A stretch of DNA of 64,000 bases from Ascarosepion bandense (GCA_037127315.1 JBBBDQ010000421.1:3490001-3554000); one strand, 5' to 3'; counted from the stretch's first letter, positions 32,525-43,363 are shown. Made by a program: numbers and translations. The notes: generated from the sequence alone by a model not told the origin.

Positions 32525-32530
32525 CATATA

Positions 32531-32533
<3 letters not shown>

Positions 32534-32588
<55 letters not shown>
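32534..32588. repeat. (GT)n microsatellite
   Basis: About 27 GT units, beginning 10 bp after the hAT element's target duplication. Confidence 0.95.
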
Positions 32589-32593
<5 letters not shown>

Positions 32594-33560
32594 CAAAATA
32601 ATACATTGATCCAAAGCTTGAAAAATAAATTGAATAGTCGAAACTATTTAGAAACTAAATGGTGGTTGCGCTATGACGGTGCCACAAGTCACTGTGACCG
32701 AGATTTTAAATATACGTCGTGATTACATTTAAGGTCCGTTCAGCATTGTTACACTGTAAACTACGGTATTTAGTCACCTTCCCACTTAAGGCAAAATGTG
32801 ACACAAGATCTTTTTAATGTGAGTCTTCCGGTTCATATAGTCCAACCAAAAATATCTGTCTATCTTTCCCCAGTCGTGATTCTACCCTTCGGCGGAACCA
32901 CGACTTCGGGCAGAGAGCGCTCTCCACCCGAAGGCAGAGAGCTGACATAGTAGCATGAGTGAGCTTGTTGAACAAATACACGCGTTGATCAATATTCTTT
33001 TTTATATACAGATCATTATCTGAATGAATTCCAACTACCTTTAATTCTTTTTCTGGGCGGCGAATAACCGAGCCAATTATTGAACTGTCCTATTCTAAAT
33101 TTGGTTGTACTCAGACAGATACTCTATTGTCAACAGTAATTTCTAAGTCTAATAAAGCGACTTTCACTTTCATCAAAATGGCTGGCATCCAACACAAGAT
33201 CATCTGTACTAATATTTTGTCCCTAAACAAAGAGTGGATGAACCAACAACATGGCTGTTCTTTAAGAACTTGCACTCATATAAAAATGACGCCCCACGCA
33301 AGTCTTGAAATATACTGTCTTATGTAAAGATAATATAAACTTCCTATTATAACACTGTGGAATCATATCAAATGATGAAATGAGAAAGAAATAGTGTTCA
33401 GTATGATCCGTAACTTCTGATTGGATAATCATCACGAAAGAGTTGATGTTAAAAAGCCGTTGCTGGCATGAACTGAATTTAAGCATTTCATGTATTTGTT
33501 TAATTTTTGCTTTTTTGCCTCTTTCTAACAACTGACTTTAGCCTAGTGAACACTCTCTCC
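32589..33560. other. No gene; GC-richer hairpin-prone segment at 32868-32950
   Basis: Most of this is unassigned. At 32904-32933 CTTCGGG...CCCGAAG encloses GAGAGCGCTCTC, a nested palindrome. Just before it GTCGTGATTC and GGAACCACGAC can also pair. This is unusual structure and composition for the region, possibly part of an LTR or a structured RNA. Confidence 0.4.
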
Positions 33561-33562
33561 CC

Positions 33563-33563
33563 T

Positions 33564-33644
<81 letters not shown>

Positions 33645-33763
33645 CTTGTCACTCTTTATGGGAGGAGGGTAAATAACGTTAAATCCTATCTACAAAATTT
33701 GTCTATTTGTATTTTTGCGAATAAGAGTGTATACAGGAATCAAATCTTCTAACTACATACACT

Positions 33764-33825
<62 letters not shown>
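33563..33825. repeat. (GT)n tracts at 33568-33642 and 33763-33825
   Basis: Two long TG tracts, the second preceded by a TA run, separated by about 120 bp of unassigned sequence. Confidence 0.95.
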
Positions 33826-33828
<3 letters not shown>

Positions 33829-34080
33829 AAAAATATAACGCTAGAGATGTGATGACCAACACATAAAATTAAGTACGTGTATATGTGTTTGTGCGGGAAT
33901 GTATTTAAGTGTGCGTGTGTGTGCGTATGTGTGTTTCTGTGTACAAATAGACCGTAAAGGTAGGTGCCCGTATCCGTAAAACTTTATTTATTAGTGTATT
34001 ATTGTTTTGTCTATTTGCATAATTATGCATTTATTCTTGTATGTATCTCCTGAAGGATATATTTCGATAGAAAGATAGAA

Positions 34081-34100
34081 AACACACAGACACAGACACA

Positions 34101-34168
<68 letters not shown>

Positions 34169-34246
34169 GAGAGAGAGAGAGATAGAAAGAGAGAGAGAGA
34201 GGGGAGAGTGATGAACAGACTGATACAAATAGGTATAAACAGACGG

Positions 34247-34300
<54 letters not shown>
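34081..34300. repeat. Compound microsatellite (CA)n(TA)n(GA)n(GATA)n
   Basis: CACAGA/CACACA to 34135, TA to 34163, GA to about 34202, and GATA (ATAG) repeats from about 34250 to 34300. Confidence 0.95.
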
Positions 34301-34301
<1 letters not shown>

Positions 34302-35785
34302 ATGTGATGGTGGCGTTTATTCGTATTTCTTTGTACCAATGTATATTGAATATTGCATATCATCTCATTGTTTCAAATGTTTACTGAATTATCTTTAAGG
34401 CTTTCGGCTTTGGCTATTTTAATGTGTCTGACCAATAAGTTGTCGTTGTCCATTGGGGGAGATATTTGGGCAGCAAGGTCACGAATTACTCACTCGACAC
34501 ATTTCTCTTTTGGTCGGATTCCCTATCGATCGATAGGAAAAGACGACTAAAGGCAAATACAGATAATAGTTTAAAATCTCCAAATATCTTTTCTATTATG
34601 TGAATAACCTTTGAGATGATTTTTTTTGTTGTTGTTGTTTTTTATGACTCGAAAAAAATAGATTATTTATTTAAGTTTTGCATTAATATTCGCTGTAGTC
34701 TATTTTTCCGTGAATATTGCGCAAATATTTCAATTTACTTTCAACTGTGTCAGTCGAACTATTTTAATTAATTAATTTTATTGCTTTTTGTCTTTGTATT
34801 TATTTTCGTATTAATAATAACATTGTGTCAAACGTTTGAATTCTCATAACTAAGTACAAAATGAATGAAACTGAGGAAAATTACATTTTCTTTAAAAGTT
34901 TTTTTTTTGTCTTGTTTCTTTTTTTATGGATGGATAGAAGCATAAATTATGAGAAGTGATTATTATATTTTTTATTTTTATTTAGTTCATTTTTTCTTTT
35001 ACCACAAAAACTAAGCATAGTTTTTATGTCTGTATGGTTGTCTGTCTAATTATCTTTATTCTCCTTTTCCTTCATTTTTCCATTCTTTTACCTCGTTTTG
35101 GCATAAGTCTCGTTAACAATTACTAGTAGAAAACGAATATAATACTCACTGCGTTCTCCAACATTTCTATTATTAGAGATGTATCCATTAGCAAGCTTAT
35201 CTGGTTGAACATTACAAGTGGGTTTGATCCTCACTGGTTACTTGAAATATAGTAAATAACTTATCGTCACTTAGTTTTCTTTATTTTTCTATTTATAATG
35301 AATTGTTCCTATTAAAAATTCTCTATAATTACTCTGAGTCACAGTTTAAATAGGTGTTAAATTATATATTTAATTTTGTATTTTGATTTTATCTTCTTAC
35401 CTCTGTGCTTGATATTTGTGAATCAATTTTTATGTCCAGTAGGTAACAACGTTGATAAGGCAAAGAAATGTTTAAAAAAAAGGATTCGTGTTTAAATTAT
35501 TCGAAAGTGAAGTTGGAAGAGAACTTCCGAGCAAATCATTCTATCTCATCCGAACTTCTAATTGATTGAAAGAAGTGGGTACCCTTTTAAGGAGACTACG
35601 GGAATCGCTTCAGATTTGCTTATCTTGTGGGATCCCATTTAAAAATGATATAAAAATGGCTTCTTATGCATATAACGCAGTAGAGCCTCTGTTTGAGGAG
35701 GGAAATCTGGCAGAGATACTCAAGATGAGTTGAGAGTTGAGTTGGAGATGAACTTTCTCTTTTACCTGCATTAGATGCCAATACT
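34301..35785. other. No gene recognised; possible tRNA-like word at 35195-35250
   Basis: AT-rich with T tracts. GTGGGTTTGATCCTCACTGG (about 35218-35238) looks like a B-box arm and resembles 19590-19610. No coding or transposon signature otherwise. Confidence 0.45.
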
Positions 35786-36730
35786 CTAAACTGATTGAAG
35801 ACAGGAGAGACTGAGGACTTACTATTGTTCAGTACATTCTTGCAGAGCCACCTGTAATCTCTAAACCAAACTTATGAGAGAGGTTATACTATGTCTCATT
35901 CTATCATCAAACAATGACTTTAATTCTTTGAGGATGCACTTACACTCCTTATGGGCAATGATAAAGAGGACTTACTTTTGGGCTTGATAGAATAAGTAAA
36001 AATGAAAAAATAAAAGGTATTTCATTGAAACATTGGTTGAAGGGAGAATGGATAAAGGCTTTGCTATTGCTCAGCACACTTTTCCAGAGATGCCTGTAAT
36101 CTCTAAAATCAAACTTATGAGATGGTTTATACGGTGTCTCATTCCATCATCATATAAGTACTTTAAGTCTTTAAGGATGCCCTTACACTCGTTAAGAGCA
36201 ATGATAAAAAGTTATCTCTTAGGTGTTCATTTTAGGCATGATAGGATAACTAAAAATGAAAACATTAAAGGTATTTCATTGAAATATGGCCTGAGGTCTT
36301 GCTGTTGTTCAGCACACATTTGCACAGACACCTGTAATCTCTAAAACCAAACTCATGAAAGAGGTTATAGGGTGTCTCATTCCTTAAGCAAACAATGACT
36401 TTAATTCTTTGAGGATGCACTTACACTCTTCAGTAGCAATAATATGGAGGACATTCGTGTCTGTTCTTTTTAGTTGATGGGATAAGTGAAAATAAAAAAA
36501 TAAAAAATATTTCATTGAAACATTTATTGAAAAGAGAATGGACTGAGAACTTGCTATTGTTCATCACACTTTTGCAGAACCGCCTGTAATCTATAAAACC
36601 AAACTTATGAAAGATACTATACGGTGTCTCATTCTATCACCAAATAGTTAACTTAATTTTTTAAGAATGCTCTTACATTCGTTATGCGTAATGATAAAAA
36701 AGACTCTCTTTGATGTTCATTTTGGGCTTG
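35786..36730. repeat. Tandem array, unit about 240 bp, four diverged copies
   Basis: The unit repeats at about 35824, 36063, 36300 and 36553, using CTATTGTTCAGCACACTT as anchor. Each then has GCCTGTAATCTCTAAAACCA, AACTTATGAAAGAGG, GGTGTCTCATTC, a TTGAGGATGCACTTACACTC word and TAAAAGGTATTTCATTGAAA. The copies differ at perhaps one base in six. The array stops exactly at the LTR border at 36731. A further copy sits at 39510-39910. Confidence 0.88.
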
Positions 36731-36924
36731 TGTTGTATCGCCGATGTGGTAGGACACTACCAGAGGATGCCTGCTGAGTATCCGCAGCACAATATCCGTG
36801 CTAAGGGATATTAATACAAATAAGACATACACCATAAAGACATAATAACTAATAGTTAACGAGAGAAGATTTTAAATCCAGGAGAGTTGCAGAGAGCACA
36901 GTCCGATAATAATCGTCAGTGACA
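36731..36924 (-). mobile_element. LTR of a rearranged Gypsy-like element
   Basis: On the minus strand it begins TGTCACTGACGATTATTATC and ends GGCGATACAACA. It shares CGGACTGTGC, ATTAATATCCCTTAGCACGG and both ends with the LTR at 38216-38455, which lies in the opposite orientation. TG..CA ends as expected. Confidence 0.78.
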
Positions 36925-37300
36925 CTTCGAATCTCCCTGACAGCTATTAGTCTTTATTTTTATAGCTTGATTTTTCAAGACGTTCCAACTCTTTAGGCCG
37001 AAACACTGGAGTTTTAAGCTTTGCTTTAATCTTAGAACAAAATCCTAGGCCTTCAGAAAAATATCTGGGAATCTTGCTTTTAAATCCCGTTTCAAATTTC
37101 ATGTGCAATAACATCCTACAACATTGTTACAAAGTGTGTTGATAGGAATGTTGAATAGTACCGAAGAGATTCTGCGCTTGCTGCATGACATAGACTGTTC
37201 ATTTTCTATCTCTTCCGGCCAAACCAAAGTTTAAGTAAATTTCACCAAGAAACTCAAGTTTTTTGTCTAATATGCCTTTGGCAACTTTTTTTTAGATCTG
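36925..37300 (-). pseudogene. Gypsy-like pol fragment joined to the LTR
   Basis: On the minus strand, FSEGLGFCSKIKAKL followed by TPVFRPKELERLEK near 37080-36980 matches the conserved start of the reverse transcriptase of Gypsy-type elements. About 25 codons later the LTR begins, so almost all of RT, RNase H and integrase are deleted. Retroelement remnant only; not intact. Confidence 0.6.
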
Positions 37301-37301
37301 C

Positions 37302-37669
37302 ATAATGCCGGTCGGATGTGCGTTGTGGCGCAGTGGATATCGGCTCGGAACGAGAAATCGGGGTGGGGCGAGTTCGAATTCCAGTTGAATTCATTGCATT
37401 CACTTACGCGCAAATACCCTTGGGAAATGTATTAATCCGTCTCTTCCCTCCAGTTATGGGTTAAATAACAGGAGAGATTGGGTTCTATAGCCTTGGTCGG
37501 CAACCAGTCTACCGCAGAAAGCAATGGCAACCTACTTCGGGATAATCATCTGCCAAGTCAGTCATGTCTCTTTCGAGACATGATCGCCCAAGCGTGTATT
37601 ACGTATGACACTTAACTGACTGACTGATAATGCTGGTCTACTAAATTTATATCTGCATTAATATTTGTC
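37302..37669 (+). mobile_element. Full-length tRNA-derived SINE plus shared 3' flank
   Basis: The SINE runs from about 37314 to 37626. It has TTGTGGCGCAGTGGATATCG, GAGTTCGAATTCC, the full core, TCATGTCTCTTTCGAGACAT and the end (ACTG)n. ATAATGCCGGTC (37302-37313) and ATAATGCTGGTC (37627-37638) look like a 12-bp target duplication with one mismatch. The flank 37627-37669 is the one also found next to the SINE at 7384. It splits Gypsy-like sequence lying on either side. Confidence 0.88.
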
Positions 37670-37672
37670 AGA

Positions 37673-38190
37673 TTTGACCACTTGTCATTTTGCATTTTTT
37701 ACTTTTCTGTCATTCAATCCGGCGTTTGTAAATTTTCTTTTTCCTGCGACTTTTCACCCATGGTATAAGGAACCATATTTTTTGTTTTTATTTTTATTTT
37801 ACAAAAAGAACATTTATGACCCTTATAATCATAAGTGAATCATTTTTTTATCTGAATGGACAATATTTGTATAACTGACCACAATCGTAGCATGGATTTT
37901 ATTTTAACTTTCCAACTTTGAGGTTTTACTTTTCCAATACATGATATGTCCCGTTTTTCAATATTTGCGGTATCTTTTTCCAAGTTTCCTTAGTCAATTT
38001 TCGTAGAGTTATTTCCTGGCTGTGCTTGATCGACTGGTTGCGTCAGTCGTTCACTCTGTCGGACTCTCTGCCTTTGCGCGGAAAGAAACCCAGATGAGGC
38101 TACACCGAAGGGTAGAGTTTCGTCTGGGAAAAAGCAGACATTTCCACTTAAATGGTCTTGTACTGTATCTACTTTGAGCATCAGTCCATG
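37673..38190 (-). pseudogene. Gypsy-like gag nucleocapsid region
   Basis: On the minus strand, CYDCG..LYKYCPF at about 37890-37850 and YKGHKCSFCK near 37815 form two CCHC-type zinc-knuckle remnants, as in nucleocapsid domains of Gypsy-type elements. Upstream a 63-codon frame (38181-37990) rich in Q, S and R may be gag. Frames are interrupted. Confidence 0.55.
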
Positions 38191-38215
38191 TGGAGAGGTG
38201 CCTGATACCTAGGAG

Positions 38216-38455
38216 TGTCAGTGACGATTACGATCGGACTGTGCCCTCTGCGATTCTAACGACTTGATCTCTCCTCTTTTTCTTATTAGTTGTTCTGTCT
38301 TTAAAAATAGGATAGATCAAGTCGTTAGAGAAAGAGGAGAGATCAAGTAGTGGTGGTGTTATTTTTTGGTGTTTGACTTATTTGTATTAATATCCCTTAG
38401 CACGGATATTGTGATGTAGATACTCAGCATACATCCCTGATATCAGCGACACAAC
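38216..38455 (+). mobile_element. LTR of the same Gypsy-like family, opposite orientation
   Basis: Begins TGTCAGTGACGATTACGATC and ends AGCGACACAACA. It is 240 bp long, against 194 bp for the minus-strand partner. The extra length is a local inverted repeat in which CTTGATCTCTCCTCTTTTTC (38265 on) faces GAAAGAGGAGAGATCAAG (about 38327-38345). Confidence 0.75.
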
Positions 38456-39420
38456 AAACTGACGACAAAGAATAGCATTATTTATTATAATAGACATAAA
38501 CAAAGTTTTTCTTATTTTTTTTACTGGCGAGATTAGTACGTCGAAAAACTTACGCCGGAAACAACAGGCTGCCGACAATATATAAACAAATAAAATTCAT
38601 ATTTAACAGATCTGGCTACGTAGATTTCAAATAGGCAAATCTATAACAACAGATTTGGCGTCAAAAAGTTGTACAGAAGTTGAGCTTAAAAAACATTCGC
38701 ACGGATTTACTGAAGAAAACAAACAGTTTGACGACAATTTCAATATAATTAGGAACAACAGCAAATTTAAAAATGGGGGACTTTTAGAAACGCTTCCTTG
38801 AATTTTTTAAACAACAACAGCACAAAACCATTTTTTGAAACAAGAAATAGCATAAAGACAGGAAGAACTTGATAAAAAATGACCAGAAAAACAACTTGAC
38901 AACTGTTGGAATTTTTCTCAAAAAGAAAAACAAGCACAGATAAACCAGATGCAGATTTTAAAATCAATTAGAAAATTTTCATATAAACCGGAAGAGTAGG
39001 TTACATTTAATGCTTATTATCGCAGGTTACAGGAGATATTTGATAAAGACTGCTCGGACTGAAGAGACGATAAGAAAATTTGTTTACTGTTAAGTTTGGT
39101 GATTCGGAACAGAAGAAATAGAGAAACTATATTCTACCAAAACAACCTGGAAAAATTACGTTTGAAGAAACTATCCAGATATTGTTTAAAATTTTGGGAG
39201 AACTTAGTTCTTTATTCAACGCGCGATGGCGCTGCTTAAATTTATCAAAAACGACGATGAAAAAAATATACGCAAATATAGTGAATAAGGTGTGTGAAAA
39301 ATTCCGACTGAATGAATTAAGCACGGATAGGCTCAAATGTTTAATTTTTTTTTATAAGGATTAACTTCACTAAGCAAAACAGACGTACATGCGAGACATT
39401 TAACAAAGTTAAGAAATGTG
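38456..39420 (+). pseudogene. Gypsy-like gag remnant
   Basis: Downstream of the plus-strand LTR. The frame 39182-39364 contains ELSSLFNARWRCLNLSK, then NKVCEKFRLNELSTDRLKCL, followed after a frame change by DVHARHLTKL. These blocks match the capsid-like section of Gypsy elements in which a 'FKCLIF..' block is followed by 'DIRTRLL'. The first 500 bp are AT-rich and unassigned. The gag half (plus) and the nucleocapsid/pol half (minus) lie head to head. Confidence 0.6.
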
Positions 39421-39509
39421 ACTTCGAATGCTATTAGTCTTTATTTTATAGCTACTTTGGTTCACAGATTATTCCGTCGTAACATCGTTAGAGAGGTGAC
39501 AGATGCTCC

Positions 39510-39910
39510 ATTAAAAAATTGATTGAAGGGAGAACGAACTGAGGACTTGCTCTTGTTCAGCACACACTTGCAGAGCCGCCAGTAATCTCTAGAAACAAAC
39601 TTGTTAGAAGCTATACGTTGATCATTCTACAGTATAACCATGATATAAGAGACCTGGATATAAGATAAATCCGGATATAAAAGAGGTTTTCTCTGATCCC
39701 AAGTTAAAGCCTGTGGTAATGTATATAAAATAGACCAAACCCTGGTATAAGAGAACCCCGGATATAAGATAATTCTGTATATAAGAGACGTTTTATACGG
39801 TTCGGAAAACTCTCTTATATCAGGGTTACACCGTATCTGCAAACAGAGACTTTGCTTCCTTGAGGACACACTTGCACTTATTACAAGCAGTGCAAAAGAG
39901 ACGTCTGTTA
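39510..39910 (+). repeat. Lone copy of the 240-bp tandem unit, split by a MITE
   Basis: 39518-39629 (GAAGGGAGAACGAACTGAGG, GCTCTTGTTCAGCACAC, CAGTAATCTCTAGAAACAAA) and 39836-39910 (CAAACAGAGACTTTGCTTCC, GAGGACACACTTGCAC) are one unit of the 35786-36730 array. The MITE at 39630-39833 interrupts it. Confidence 0.8.
39628..39835. mobile_element. Tigger/pogo-like MITE, 204 bp, TA duplication
   Basis: Terminal inverted repeats CAGTATAACCATGATATAAG and, from the other end, CGGTGTAACCCTGATATAAG, extending about 22 bp with a few mismatches. TA lies at both outer edges. Subterminal GGATATAAGA words are repeated four or five times inside. TA target sites and CAGT..AACC-type ends are typical of pogo/Tigger elements. 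No transposase. Confidence 0.82.
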
Positions 39911-41425
39911 CAATCAGACCTGTCGCTCTGGTACAACCCGCTGAATAGACAATTAGAAAATCTTTGCATTATTAAATATTCCCAAAACACAAGTATTGTG
40001 ATGTTGGCAACTCGTATATGTCAAAGAATAGCTGTAAAGTGTTTCCTATATGTGAAAAGGTGAAAGTCTTCCACTTTGTAGGGAAATAAAATATCGGACG
40101 CTGAGTTTGTTAAAATATGACCGGACCTTCCATTCATCACTTTATTACGACACAGGCGATCCTATGTTAGAAAGAAAATAGGAACAAACAAACCTCTCTG
40201 GAATAATGTATATATAATATTGCTTTTACATCTCTGGGTAGCGGACTTATTTTTTCCTAAGGTTAAGTCAGTAAAAGGCCCAAGAGCTATGCATTGCCGT
40301 GTGGATTTCTCTGCATAAGAATAGTATTGGTAACTAAAAATACTGAATTTTCTGTGCCAATAGAGGGTAAAATTAAGGATCTTACTGCCTTATAGAATAT
40401 GCATCAGATCGGCTAAATTCTTTTGGTGCAAAAAAAAAAGATTTCTAATCCGAATGAAAAAATCAAGGAAAAATTGCTTGAATGAGAACGATATTGAAAA
40501 CGCTTTTTACGTCCAACAAAATATAATCTATATCTGAAAGCAATTAATGAATTAATTCAACGTTATTTTTATTTAAAAAGTGATATTTTGTAGCTACACG
40601 ATTTCAGTAGGCTTCCTTTTTTAAACAGAGTAAATAATGTCTACCTGCCTAAATAGCAAAATGTTAATTTAAAGCAAATTAAGCCTACCTACTGAAATCG
40701 AATTTGTATTTCCTTCTTAAGCTTTTAAGTCAAAGCGTACTTTATGATTAATCTACGTGAAAGAAATGCAGCAACGCATGACTCAGTTACACTAATTTTC
40801 TGTCAAAAAGCGTATTTTCAGTTTTAAGATTTTCGATCACGAGGCCGGCAGACATTAATTTGACAATTTAAAAACACTCAAACACGTTTACCCACTAAAT
40901 ATACTCCAATTAGCTAGCTAGCTAGCTAGATAGATAGATAGATAGATGTTGTTTAATATCTGCTATATTTATCAGAGAGTTTAATCAATGTCAGAGTTAG
41001 AGAGTTTATACAGACTGTGAATACAAGAATTCTTACTGCATGTTAACTGTCAATTTTCAGCATCAGTGTGACCTTTAGACCAAGTTCCAATAACTAGAAC
41101 TAAAGAAAGATACACGAAAATGCACAAAAATTTTCAAAACCTAAAATAAATAAAAAGTAATAAATGAATGTATTAATATCTAGAGTTCATAAACCATTAA
41201 CAACTCTACATATTCGACCTAATCAGCTGTGAAAGTTGGATTTTCTCCTTCGTCAACTACCATTACACGGACTCACTTATACAGCCTGCTGAAGGAGTAG
41301 GTGAAGACGATTGCATTTTGGTAGGAAATAGTCATACTGCTGTGATCATTCTTATGATGACACTCACGATATACTCCTGAAGAGTTGTGAGCAGGAGTCA
41401 TAAAGGAGTGTGACTGCAATTCCTA
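39911..41425. other. No gene; small inverted repeat 40598-40702 and (GATA)n at 40913-40947
   Basis: CGATTTCAGTAGGCTTCC (about 40600) and AAGCCTACCTACTGAAATCG (40681-40700) are inverted and about 65 bp apart, perhaps a tiny MITE. TAGCTAGCTAGC passes into TAGATAGATAGATAGATG. The remainder is unassigned. Confidence 0.5.
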
Positions 41426-41822
41426 AAATGACTCAATGATTCAAGATCAGTAAAAGCTCAAAAGTGAATATTGAATGGTCGTTGTCTTTTGTCTTCAGAT
41501 CTGCCTTCTCGAACCAAGTTTCATACCCTGTCACCCATCATCACTTCATCCTACCTCGCTTATCCATTAACTATGTATCCTGAGGAAATCATTCACCATA
41601 CACTTCCAATATATTATCCCTAATATTCCGCCGCAAGAATTCTAAATGAGAGTACAGATAAAGTGATATTTTGTATTCCATGCAACTTTGAAGCAATTCT
41701 TCAGTGAGAGTCTTGTCATTCTTCGCTTTGTTAGTACTCAGAAATCTGTTAAAAACGTTATTGAATGCTTTCTCTCTGCTAATCTCCTCTGCTACTGTTA
41801 TTAATACAGAAAAAAATGGCAA
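41426..41822 (-). pseudogene. Transposon-borne protein fragment of unknown function, copy 1
   Basis: The minus-strand frame 41822-41589 reads EKAFNNVFNRFLSTNKAKND, ELLQSCMEYKISLYLYSHLE and ends near VYGE. After a stop it continues as PQDT.LMDKRGRMK and WWVTGYETWFEK. I recognise the layout of a repeated invertebrate protein ('FLGN..ELL..Y..MGC..SLK.HFL.SHL.FF...GERFHQD'), abundant in arthropods, molluscs and cnidarians and thought to be carried by mobile elements. Its activity is not known to me. The copy is interrupted by stops. Confidence 0.5.
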
Positions 41823-41945
41823 CCTACTGAGGACAAATCTGCCTGTTCATTGGTCGAAAAAAATGGCAACCTACTGCGGAAAAATCTGCCTGTTCATTAA
41901 TCGAAAAAAACATGACCGTTCAAACATATATGGCACTTAACTGAC
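41813..41945 (+). repeat. SINE 3' piece with an internal 49-bp duplication
   Basis: AAAAATGGCAACCTACTGAG..CTGTTCATTGGTCGAAA is repeated with small changes, and then ACATGACCGTTCAAAC and GGCACTTAACTGACAG give the SINE end. The head and core are missing. Confidence 0.65.
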
Positions 41946-41984
41946 AGTTATTTTCATCTCCAGAGATTCGAATGTGAGCATCCA

Positions 41985-42112
41985 CTTCATGTGTAGGGTT
42001 TTGATAATTTATAATAAACTTTATGAGGAAGGACTGAAATGTTCATAGGCAGACTATGAAGAATTGATGCTAGAGCTGTGAAATCTTGCATGCCTTAATA
42101 ACAACTCTTCTC
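41985..42112 (+). pseudogene. Fragment of the same unknown transposon-borne protein, copy 2
   Basis: GTTCATAGGCAGACTATGAA..GATGCTAGAGCTGTGAAATC matches the inverse of 42678-42727 at about 43 of 49 positions. Because copy 3 is on the minus strand, this piece is a plus-strand copy and forms an inverted pair with it. Confidence 0.5.
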
Positions 42113-42316
42113 ATTAATAACTACATTGTATATTTCCAGGTAAAATGACATATGACTGCTTAAAGAAAAAATTAATCAGTAAGTCATAATGGATCTTGGA
42201 CCTTTATCGATTCGACGGGATTTCAAACATCGTCTTGCAGGGTCGTGCATTCTGATCCAGTAGCAAAAGACTAACAATAGGACATGGATTAATCAAGTAA
42301 AATAGAAGGTGCTTAA

Positions 42317-42640
42317 TACAGGGTGTTGCAGCAAAATCCGAGACAAAAAGAAAATGAAATAGGCAATAAAAACAAAAGTTGTATATGCAGAGACCTGACA
42401 GTTTAAATTAGCAACAGTTAGATTTACATACTACATTATATTTCAATGTAACCGCCTGCGACCATTCCAAGGCGAGCGCGAAATAAGTCACACGCTTTGG
42501 CGACCATGTCCTTGTTCACTGCGGCGAACGTCTCCACGATGGCAGTTTTCAGAGAGTCGACCCTGTCGTGGGCGTGCTTGTTGGTCTTGATCTCAATCAC
42601 GCCCCCCCCCCCAGAAGAAGTTTTCCGACTCGATCAGCAT
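42317..42640 (-). pseudogene. mariner/IS630-type transposase C-terminus, GC-rich
   Basis: On the minus strand an uninterrupted frame (about 42610 to the stop at 42436-42438) encodes GVIEIKTNKHAHDRVDSLKT and then AFAAVNKDMVAKACD-like residues, ending GYIEI. This is the conserved C-terminal tail of the same transposase type seen at 3821-4690. The 3' side ends ACAGGGTGTTGCAGCAAAA-like at 42317, which looks like the terminal repeat. Codons are strongly G/C at third positions, unlike everything around. A poly-G/C run at 42602-42612 marks the 5' break. Confidence 0.72.
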
Positions 42641-42649
42641 ATCGGGAAA

Positions 42650-43040
42650 TCTCAGTTAATAATTTAAATGAATAGGGGCAAGATCTCACAGCTGTAGCAT
42701 CAATCATTCATAGTTTGCCTATGAACTTTTCATTTTTTCTTCGTAAAGTGAGACTTTTGCATTCCATGCTGCTGTAAATTTCAAGCAATTATTCCATAAT
42801 AGTTTCATCACTCTACGAATTCTCGTTACCCAGAACCCTTAACAGCGTTCTTGAATGATTCCAAAGCTACTTTTTATGCAACTTTCGTTTTCATCTCAAG
42901 AATATCGGTGGCCAGTACATCTCACCAACAGCAAATTTTGCATCTGACAATTTCGCAAACATTTCTCGTATTTTGGCATAGGCATCATCAATGCAATTGA
43001 ATGCTGTGACAAATGGTTTCATCTTGTCTAGATTAATATC
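42650..43040 (-). pseudogene. Unknown transposon-borne protein fragment, copy 3
   Basis: The minus strand reads FVTAFNCIDDAYAKIREMFA, KLSDAKFAVGEMYWPP and, after stops, RVLGNEN and SSMECKSLTLRRKNEKFIGK. This is the section just upstream of and overlapping copy 1 (41426-41822). Several stops and frame changes. Confidence 0.55.
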
Positions 43041-43363
43041 TCATTACCAAGTGAATCAAATGCAATATGACAATATTATATATGACGGGAAATTATTCCT
43101 TATGCAACTAAAAAAATGCTACCGTATTCAGCTTGCTGGAAATATTCAATAAATATGAAAAGATCAAATAAACAATTTTTTGTTGAATCTTACGGAATCG
43201 TGATCTTGCTTTCTTCTCTATGCTATTCAGAGCATTTTTGCTGTCATTAATGAACAACAATTTTATCAGGATTGTCAATGCCTAGAATTAGCGCGGTTAT
43301 TTAGTCTTTGTTTTTATTTTTTATAAAGTTCACCTATTACAAAGTCTAATAACCACTCAAGGT
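43041..43363. other. No gene recognised
   Basis: AT-rich spacer. Confidence 0.5.

Noticed and set aside
31971..32609. Overlapping 100-144-codon frames on both strands
   Set aside because: They are created by (GAAA)n and (GT)n repeats and the hAT element; both strands are open at once, which is typical of simple repeats.
34031..34363. 110-codon serine/leucine/tyrosine frame
   Set aside because: It is the translation of the compound microsatellite at 34081-34300.
41589..41822. Host exon (78 codons, minus strand)
   Set aside because: Similar pieces recur nearby in both orientations with stops, as for a transposon-borne protein; no splice-site context was convincing.
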